From JBLNCE01 sp050260415 (GTDB lineage: Bacteria; Bacillota; UBA4882; JAAYXC01), in assembly GCA_050260415.1 (NCBI GenBank), contig JBLNCE010000099.1, positions 1 to 36,762 on the forward strand: 36,762 bases of DNA, in the 5' to 3' direction. The notes below the pieces were generated by a model, which saw only the letters and a program-made list of their open reading frames with translations, ran no database searches and was not told the DNA's origin. Every line of letters starts with the position of its first letter. The stretch's first letter is position 1. Both the position numbers and the translations under genes were made by a program. Of this stretch, positions 31,436-36,762 are shown piece by piece.

Positions 31436-32323
31436 CTAAATCCGCCTTAGGAAGGCGCGGCCCACGAACCCGACCAGTTGTTTGAAGAGCGACTGGAAGA
31501 AGGCCACGATCTGCGCGATGAGGCCGCTGAGGCCGGTGGCCGCTCTCCCCGGCTGGACGGTGAAGTTCTTCAGTTGCGTGCGCAGCCGATCGAGGTCCAG
31601 GTCGAGTTTGCTCACCCGGATCATGACGTCGGTCACCTTCCGTAGCTGGTCCTCGGTAAGCTTGAGGTTCTGTTCGCGCGCCACGCGTTCCACCGTGACG
31701 CGGATCTCCTGGTAGCTCGTGGCGCGGCTGCGCACGACCTCTTCTTTCGTCCTGGACATAAACTCCGTCGCCTGATCCTGGCCGAGGCTCTGGCCGAGTT
31801 CGCCTGTGCGCACCAGTTCATCCGCCGCAGCTTCCTGGGCGGAGGGGGATAGGGTCCGGCCGCTCAAATAGGAAAAAGCCTTGAAGATGCCGGCCAGGGC
31901 GGCGGTTCCGGAGACGGGCACGGGCGCGGTGACGAACGCCCTGGCGTCCCGCACGCCGGCGGTGGCCATGGCATTGGCAAACATCCCCGGCGTGACCCAG
32001 GTGATGTTCTTGGCGCTCACCAGGAGGCCGGTGCCGGCGGCCGCGGCCTCAACGTACACGGAGGAGATGGCCTTGGTGCCGATGACCTCCGGCGCGGCCA
32101 CCCGTTTGAGCAGTTCCACCTCTTCGCGGTGCTCGACGGTGACCGTCGGGATCTGGCCCGGATTGACCTCGGGCGGCAGCGCGAAGTCGCGCACGACCGA
32201 GACCCGTTCCTCCGGCGAGAGGTCCGCGCCGTAGGAGATCACCCTTTGCCAAGTGGCGCCGAGGGCCGCCTGAAAGAGGATCAACCCGAGACATATTACC
32301 AGAATCCGTCGCAATGAAACCAC
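31436..32323 (-). CDS. DUF1002 domain protein (YpuA-like), secreted
   Basis: A 295-residue DUF1002 protein with an N-terminal signal sequence (LRRILVICLGLILFQAALG). The family core is evident: VISYGADLSPEER, GTKAISSVYVEAAAAGTGL, NITWVTPGMFANAMATAGV and VSGTAALAGIFKAF. The C-terminal part is a long helical region (KLTEDQLRKVTDVMIRVSKL, then LDLDRLRTQLKNF) ending in a hydrophobic, basic tail. The Bacillus homologue is YpuA; its function is not known. The start is GTG at 32323, with AGGTGAG upstream. It is convergent with the PorB-like gene, 114 bases apart, with no obvious terminator between them. Confidence 0.85.
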   Translation of the reverse strand: MVSLRRILVICLGLILFQAALGATWQRVISYGADLSPEERVSVVRDFALPPEVNPGQIPTVTVEHREEVELLKRVAAPEVIGTKAISSVYVEAAAAGTGLLVSAKNITWVTPGMFANAMATAGVRDARAFVTAPVPVSGTAALAGIFKAFSYLSGRTLSPSAQEAAADELVRTGELGQSLGQDQATEFMSRTKEEVVRSRATSYQEIRVTVERVAREQNLKLTEDQLRKVTDVMIRVSKLDLDLDRLRTQLKNFTVQPGRAATGLSGLIAQIVAFFQSLFKQLVGFVGRAFLRRI

Positions 32324-32497
32324 TTCCTGCTCACCTAGGGATGATTGGTATTATGCGCCAGGTAGAGGGTTGTAGCCCGCCAGCCAAAACGCGAACACCG
32401 GACAGGTGATTTGCGAAAATTGTAAAGTTCCATCTCCCAACACCCGAAACTTGAAACAGAACCAATTTTAGCCAAGGAGGGCCGAGGAGGATGATTT

Positions 32498-33034
32498 ATG
32501 TTTTGCTCCAATTGCGGTAAAGAAATCCTCGGAAACGCTCAGTTCTGCTCAAGTTGCGGCGCCCCTGCCTCACCACCCGCGGCTCACCTCCAAACAGCGG
32601 CCACCAAAGAGCACCCACCCGCCCCGAAAAAGAAGTCTGGTTGTCTTACTGTTATCGGCGTCCTTGTCGCTCTATTTATTGCAATCGGCATCCTTGCCGC
32701 GCTTTTTGGCGATGATGGAACATCCCCAGCCAGCGGGCAAATGGCTTCCATAACCGACTCAACCCCAGACCTGGAATACCTGGGAGACGCCAAAGTGGTT
32801 TCTGATGATTTCAACCGGTACATTACCGGTACCGTAAAAAACAACTCGAAGCGCGAATATGAGTATGTGCAAATCGAGTTCAACTTATATGACAAATTTG
32901 GAACGCAGATAGGGAGTACTTTTGACAATCTAAACAACCTCGAACCAGGCGGTACATGGAAATTCAAGGCTATGATTCTTGAGGATGAAGCTGCATCGTT
33001 TAAATATAAAAACATTACAAAGGCCGATTTCTAA
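32498..33034 (+). CDS. Zinc-ribbon, single-membrane-span, FxLYD-domain protein
   Basis: A 178-residue protein in three parts: a zinc ribbon (C3-x2-C6, C17-x2-C20), a transmembrane segment (about 49-70) preceded by a basic KKK, and an outer FxLYD domain (about 90-175; VQIEFNLYDKFGTQIGSTFD). The zinc ribbon would be inside the cell and the FxLYD domain outside. Such proteins are common in Bacillota but have no established function. The ribosome site is GAGGAGG. The gene is clearly more AT-rich than its left-hand neighbours, faces the phage tail genes, and ends at a strong hairpin. It may have arrived with the phage element as an accessory gene. Confidence 0.85.
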   Translation: MFCSNCGKEILGNAQFCSSCGAPASPPAAHLQTAATKEHPPAPKKKSGCLTVIGVLVALFIAIGILAALFGDDGTSPASGQMASITDSTPDLEYLGDAKVVSDDFNRYITGTVKNNSKREYEYVQIEFNLYDKFGTQIGSTFDNLNNLEPGGTWKFKAMILEDEAASFKYKNITKADF

Positions 33035-33050
33035 AACACTAAACACGATA

Positions 33051-33084
33051 AACCTCAAAGGGGCTAGTTGGCCCCTTTGAGGTT
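33051..33084. terminator. Bidirectional terminator between FxLYD gene and tail fibre gene
   Basis: A perfect 14-base stem, AACCTCAAAGGGGC with GCCCCTTTGAGGTT, and a TAGTTG loop. On the minus strand the stem runs straight into TTTATCGTGTTT, so it should best terminate the phage tail operon; it lies 28 bases past the fibre gene stop and 16 bases past the FxLYD stop. Confidence 0.85.
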
Positions 33085-33111
33085 GCTTCAGATGCCCCAC
33101 CCATGCGCTAA

Positions 33112-34161
33112 CTACTCAATAGAGATATCAGCCCAGAAGGTAATAGAACTACTAATATTATAGCCATCTCCAGATACATGTTTTATGCTAAAGCGCAAAA
33201 CTTTGGATTGCTCCTCTGTTTTGCTTGGGAAAAGCACATAATTAGGAATCTCCTCGTTTTCAGTTATAAATTCACTAACATTTGCGCTTGATAGCCACGG
33301 GTTTACCATGGAACCATCTACGCGAACTTCAATACGCAAATCATTCCCTGGAATATATGGTTGACGGTATCTTATCCTTTTCAAAACAACCTGTTTGCCT
33401 GCTGGTATTATAACCATAATGCCGTAACATATAATTGTTTCTCCTTGACCTAGACCCTCAAACGGTACTTTGGCGGAGACCTGAAACCGCCGTCCCTGCA
33501 GAATATCATCCAACGCGGCAACAAGATTATCGACTTCAGCCTGCGTATAATACCGCTCGTCATGAGTATGTGCGTCGACTTCTTGCTTTGTATAATATTG
33601 GTTGTTATGATGATGTTTACTGATATCAACGGCGCTTTGACGCCTATTGGTAACAATGTCATCGGTAGATATGCACACTTGTCCATCATACCGCCGAATA
33701 TCCGCCAGAATAACTTCATTTGGAGCCATGACCGGACGCTCGGCCAGCCCGATCGGCGCTTCCGCGCCGTACCGCACCGCCACTTCCATTGCCTCATCCC
33801 GCCGATAAAGCAGGCTATTGCCCTCGTAATCCTGGCGCTGATCGTACTCGTTGCGTGCGAACCTGGCCATCAGGGTCAGCCAGCGCTCCATGCCCGCCCC
33901 CGGCGCCTCCCCTTGGCAATTGATACTCGCCTGCGCCGCAAGTGGCATCCTGTTGCCATCAACATCTCGCGCCACGCCTGGCGCGACCAGCACAGACCAG
34001 TCGGGCGGATCGTTTGCGCTGACCTCAAGCCCCGACACGATCCCATGCTCCAAAAAGTCCGTTACCACCTGGTTTATCGACCGCTCCGCGGCCGCCTCAA
34101 TGCGTTGCAGATCCGTCTCATCGACTGGATCCTGGCCGTGGTAAAAATTCTGCCTGTCCAC
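33112..34161 (-). CDS. Phage tail fibre / receptor-binding-type protein
   Basis: A 349-residue protein whose N-terminus (MDRQNFYHGQDPVDETDLQR) looks like a tail-attachment region and whose centre holds the tail-fibre repeat style HHHNNQYYTKQEVDAHTHDE followed by RYYTQAEVD. The C-terminal 130 residues form a beta-rich domain, plausibly the host-binding tip. Codon and base use change inside the gene: the N-terminal half is GC-rich like the rest of the tail module, while roughly the last 200 codons (about 33112-33700) are AT-rich, which suggests domain exchange by recombination. Last gene of the tail operon, just before a strong terminator. Confidence 0.8.
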   Translation of the reverse strand: MDRQNFYHGQDPVDETDLQRIEAAAERSINQVVTDFLEHGIVSGLEVSANDPPDWSVLVAPGVARDVDGNRMPLAAQASINCQGEAPGAGMERWLTLMARFARNEYDQRQDYEGNSLLYRRDEAMEVAVRYGAEAPIGLAERPVMAPNEVILADIRRYDGQVCISTDDIVTNRRQSAVDISKHHHNNQYYTKQEVDAHTHDERYYTQAEVDNLVAALDDILQGRRFQVSAKVPFEGLGQGETIICYGIMVIIPAGKQVVLKRIRYRQPYIPGNDLRIEVRVDGSMVNPWLSSANVSEFITENEEIPNYVLFPSKTEEQSKVLRFSIKHVSGDGYNISSSITFWADISIE

Positions 34162-34172
34162 TATTCCACCCT

Positions 34173-34868
34173 CTATCCGTTATATCTTATGACATAGCTT
34201 GTATGCTTGGGTTTTGTCGCATCCACCTGCCGCCGAACCTCAGCCTCGATCTCCGAGGAAAGAGACTCCGCGAACGTTATCCTGAATAGGAAGGCAGCCT
34301 CTTCCCAGCCCAGCCGCGTGGTGAACCCCAGCTTGGACTTGCCGGCCACGCCCAAAACCCAACGATCCGTGCGCGGCTCGTCGATCGTAAATGCCACTGG
34401 CGTTACCCGCCGGATGGCCTCGTCAACGCCCGCCGGCGTACCGCCCAGCGCGAACTCATCGGCGGCCGCCATTTGCCGTTGCCGATAAACCTCGTCGTTC
34501 TCGCCGGGCAACCGTTTCATGCCTCGAGATTCACCGAATATGTCCAATGCCTCCGCTGGCGTCAAGGCCAACAGCCATAGCCTGCGCAGGCCGAAGATGG
34601 CCTCTTTCAGCTCGTCCAGCATGGCGCCGACTTGATCGAGGAAAATGGCATTCGCCGATTCGTCCGAGAGGGGAGGGCCGAAGATCATGACTAATAGCCT
34701 TGCCGCGCTGTCGGAGCCCGCCCCGATAATATCGGACCCATATCCTATGACATAGTCTCCGGACCGCGAACGATCCCCCGGCCAAAAATAGGTGGTGGAT
34801 AGGCGCTCCTCGCCCCGCAAAGGAGGATGGAGCAGATCGCGCATGTAGCGCCCGAAATTGCTATTCAT
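34173..34868 (-). CDS. Phage tail protein I-like (YmfQ/DUF2313-type)
   Basis: A 231-residue protein placed between baseplate J and the fibre, the position of tail protein I in P2-like phages. The family-like segment is the PAEALDIFGESRGMKRLPGE and NDEVYRQRQMAAADEFALGG region (about 103-142), followed by GTPAGVDEAIRRVTP. The protein probably helps attach the fibre to the baseplate. Its start overlaps the end of the J gene by eight bases (34861-34868). The assignment depends on position and on these segments. Confidence 0.75.
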   Translation of the reverse strand: MNSNFGRYMRDLLHPPLRGEERLSTTYFWPGDRSRSGDYVIGYGSDIIGAGSDSAARLLVMIFGPPLSDESANAIFLDQVGAMLDELKEAIFGLRRLWLLALTPAEALDIFGESRGMKRLPGENDEVYRQRQMAAADEFALGGTPAGVDEAIRRVTPVAFTIDEPRTDRWVLGVAGKSKLGFTTRLGWEEAAFLFRITFAESLSSEIEAEVRRQVDATKPKHTSYVIRYNG

Positions 34869-36024
34869 CGGCCGCCCTCACCGCCGCAATTTCGCATGAA
34901 TTCAGGACCGCGCGGCGTCCCGGTAACACCGGCACCTCGGCGGGGGGAGACAGAACTGCGACCCCCTGGACCTTGTTAATGCGACGGGAAAGACTGTACA
35001 GCATCGCCAGATCGACATCACGGCCAATATAAAGCCGTTCCGGCACGTTGACGGGATCGGGGGGGCCGTAGCCGAAATAGACATTCACCCGGCGGACCGC
35101 TTCCGCCTGGGCGGCGGCCAGATCCGCATCGGATGCCGATGGCGCCAGATACAGCGTCTCCTGGACATCGACCGGGACCAAGAACGGCGCTCTCACCAGT
35201 AGATCGACAGTCAAGATCCTTCGGGAGCGCGTGAACTGCGCTCTCACATTATCAAGCAGTTCGCTGGTGGGGACCCCCGCCGACCCCCAGATCACGATGT
35301 CCAACGTGCCTTTGCCCCTAAGCTCATCAACCACGTAGACCTCGGCGACACCGGCAGCTTTCCGCGCCACGGACAGGTAATAAAGCTCGGTCCCAGCACT
35401 AAGCTCGTTCCAGCGCAGGACGCATCGCAGCAACAGGCTTTCGTTACTTTCAACATCCCGGCCTTCCTTGGTGAGCCATCCCGATGCATTGCTTATCGCG
35501 TCGATACCGGGTACATGTGTGACGATCCGCGAGATCGTGCCCGGTCCGACATTGTAAGCCGCCCCGATGGATTCAGCGATGACGGGGACAGAGACGCTCA
35601 AAACCCCCGCGGGCAGAATTGCCTCCTCGGCGGTTATATACCTATATTCGAGCCCGGTATCGTCCGTTGGCGTCTTTACAATGGTATTGGCGGGGATGAC
35701 GACCGCGCCACCCGGGGCCTGCCTGGAAAAGACCACCGTCCCCTCGGCTTTGCCCGCCTCCTGTCTGGTGATGCCGAGTCCCGCCGCCCATATATCGAGC
35801 CAAGTGTCTTGGGCGTAAATTCCAAGGCCCTTCGGCGCCACCTGCTCCAGCAACTGGTATAACTCAGCCACGGATTGCATGATTGCCTCGCCGTAAGTGC
35901 GGTATACTCCCCCGGGATTGAGATTGGTGGCAGGAAATCCAGCTTCCAATAACCGCTGGAACAATTCCGCGCATAACTCATCAAATGATTTGCTGCCCAA
36001 CAGACGCTTGAAATCAACATCCAT
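34861..36024 (-). CDS. Phage baseplate J/gp47-family protein
   Basis: A 387-residue baseplate J-like protein, a wedge component of contractile tails. Typical are the N-terminal ATNLNPGGVYRTYGEAIMQS, the strand-rich AEGTVVFSRQAPGGAVVIPA, VPVIAESIGAAYNVGPGTI and the SNASGWLTKEGRDVESNESL segment (about 179-198). Length is normal for the family. It starts at an ATG right against the W-like gene stop and overlaps the I-like gene, as expected in a compact phage operon. Confidence 0.9.
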   Translation of the reverse strand: MDVDFKRLLGSKSFDELCAELFQRLLEAGFPATNLNPGGVYRTYGEAIMQSVAELYQLLEQVAPKGLGIYAQDTWLDIWAAGLGITRQEAGKAEGTVVFSRQAPGGAVVIPANTIVKTPTDDTGLEYRYITAEEAILPAGVLSVSVPVIAESIGAAYNVGPGTISRIVTHVPGIDAISNASGWLTKEGRDVESNESLLLRCVLRWNELSAGTELYYLSVARKAAGVAEVYVVDELRGKGTLDIVIWGSAGVPTSELLDNVRAQFTRSRRILTVDLLVRAPFLVPVDVQETLYLAPSASDADLAAAQAEAVRRVNVYFGYGPPDPVNVPERLYIGRDVDLAMLYSLSRRINKVQGVAVLSPPAEVPVLPGRRAVLNSCEIAAVRAADE

Positions 36025-36441
36025 CTATGCCGCCCCACCTTTGAGGATGTCCACCGTGATCCGATCTGTCCCAAAGCCCGCCACCAACGATAATGGACTG
36101 GCCATCCCCCTTGGATACGCCCGCGCCCGCACCTGGATCCGCTCCCTGGCCCATGCCAGCATCTCCACCTCCGCGCGATCCACCCGGGGGTCATCCTCCA
36201 GCGCTTCCCTGACCGAGAGCAGCAGATCCAGGCGGTTGACTTCGGTCCCCGGCAATTGGAGGTGCCTGTATATATCCACCCCGTACTCGGGATGACACCA
36301 TAGCGAGCCTTTTGGCGTCATCAGTCGGTGACGCAGATCCTGTGCCAGGCAGGCCAGGCCCGAGATTAGCGCCAGATCGCCCGTGGGGGAGACGACGAAG
36401 TCGCCATCAAATCGGATGTCCGTGCCCAGATACTCATACAT
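36025..36441 (-). CDS. Phage baseplate wedge protein W (GPW/gp25 family)
   Basis: A 138-residue gp25-like protein (MYEYLGTDIRFDGDFVVSPT, then AQDLRHRLMTPKGSLWCHPE and YGVDIYRHLQLPG). gp25/W proteins join the wedge and sheath in contractile tails. The start is the ATG at 36441, with GGGGTGATC upstream; the longer frame to 36561 runs back over the neighbouring gene and is not conserved. It lies four bases after the V-like gene and directly before J, as in P2. Confidence 0.88.
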   Translation of the reverse strand: MYEYLGTDIRFDGDFVVSPTGDLALISGLACLAQDLRHRLMTPKGSLWCHPEYGVDIYRHLQLPGTEVNRLDLLLSVREALEDDPRVDRAEVEMLAWARERIQVRARAYPRGMASPLSLVAGFGTDRITVDILKGGAA

Positions 36442-36445
36442 CAGA

Positions 36446-36762
36446 TCACCCCGTGAACGACTTCTCGGACGCGCAACCGGCCAGCGAGTTAGAGGGCGGG
36501 CCTGTTGACCCTCCGTGCGGGCAAACATGCGTATGATCGCCGTAAAGCTGCGCCGCGACATCGGCCTGGGCTATGGGATGCCCGCCGCCGGCCAACTCGA
36601 TCGACGGGCCGTCGATGATAATCTTCTCCGGCCCTATCTCCAGCCTGATCCCGGATGAATGCTGGATGATGAACTTGCCCACCGCATGATCCGGGCAGCT
36701 ATAACCGTAGCCAAGGATGGCATCGACGTAGGGATGCGCCGGATCGCCGTAATACCATCCGA
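36446..36762 (-). CDS. Phage baseplate assembly protein V-like, partial (N-terminus outside the window)
   Basis: The C-terminal 104 residues of a protein whose frame is open to the window edge (beginning GWYYGDPAHPYVDAILGYGY), so the GTG at 36682 is probably internal. Segments such as IQHSSGIRLEIGPEKIIIDG and the HTHVCPHGG turn fit the spike-side part of gpV-like baseplate proteins, in which a short histidine-rich end binds metal at the tip. Position directly before the W-like gene supports this. The assignment is moderate because only the end of the protein is seen. Confidence 0.7.
   Translation of the reverse strand, partial: GWYYGDPAHPYVDAILGYGYSCPDHAVGKFIIQHSSGIRLEIGPEKIIIDGPSIELAGGGHPIAQADVAAQLYGDHTHVCPHGGSTGPPSNSLAGCASEKSFTG

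Noticed and set aside
32324..32497. Possible phage attachment site between the DUF1002 and FxLYD genes
   Set aside because: No repeat, tRNA end or integrase gene is visible, and the other end of the element is outside the window, so an attachment site cannot be supported.
1..36762. CRISPR arrays, tRNA or rRNA genes, insertion sequences
   Set aside because: Reading through all gaps showed no regularly spaced repeats, cloverleaf-type sequences or transposase frames. The gaps are short and are explained by terminators, promoters and origin elements.

Overview
The window is chromosomal DNA from a fairly GC-rich, endospore-forming member of the Bacillota, most likely an anaerobic Clostridia- or Limnochordia-like lineage. 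Four things point there: the replication-origin gene order, an alpha/beta-type small acid-soluble spore protein, a RemB homologue, and oxygen-sensitive iron-sulfur enzymes (a short hybrid-cluster protein and a PorB-type oxidoreductase subunit). I cannot name the genus.

Positions 1-8650, minus strand: a sugar-acid catabolic cluster. In transcription order it has a GntR/LacI hybrid regulator, a UxuB-like short-chain dehydrogenase, 6-phosphogluconate dehydrogenase, a LarA-type nickel-pincer racemase/epimerase, a UxaE-type tagaturonate epimerase, a PfkB sugar kinase and a HAD phosphatase. UxaE and the dehydrogenase point to hexuronates (tagaturonate, fructuronate, mannonate). Gnd and the LarA homologue suggest an unusual branch: mannonate could be epimerised to gluconate, phosphorylated and oxidised to ribulose 5-phosphate. 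This is the most interesting hypothesis in the window.

Positions 8700-13470: a small cupin, a class-III-like hybrid-cluster protein, a short-chain dehydrogenase, the spore protein and a membrane-anchored metallophosphoesterase, separated by several clear terminators.

Positions 13600-27431: the origin of replication. To the left, on the minus strand, lie dnaA, dnaN, an S4-domain protein, recF, a DciA-like DUF721 protein, remB and gyrB. To the right, on the plus strand, lie rpmH, rnpA, yidD, yidC, jag, mnmE, mnmG and rsmG. DnaA boxes lie on both sides of dnaA. The dnaA-dnaN gap carries a DnaA-box / GC-rich / trio arrangement like the basal unwinding system of Bacillus subtilis. mnmE appears to lack any ATG, GTG or TTG start and may begin at ACG behind a perfect Shine-Dalgarno sequence.

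Positions 27433-32323: miscellaneous genes, namely a secreted unknown protein, a small unknown protein, a multi-spanning M28 peptidase, an orphan PorB-like subunit and a DUF1002 protein.

Positions 32498-36762: the edge of a prophage or phage-tail-like element. Its minus-strand order V, W, J, I, fibre matches a P2-like contractile tail. An AT-rich zinc-ribbon/FxLYD gene sits beside it on the opposite strand. The element continues past the window. I saw no tRNA, rRNA, CRISPR array or insertion sequence.
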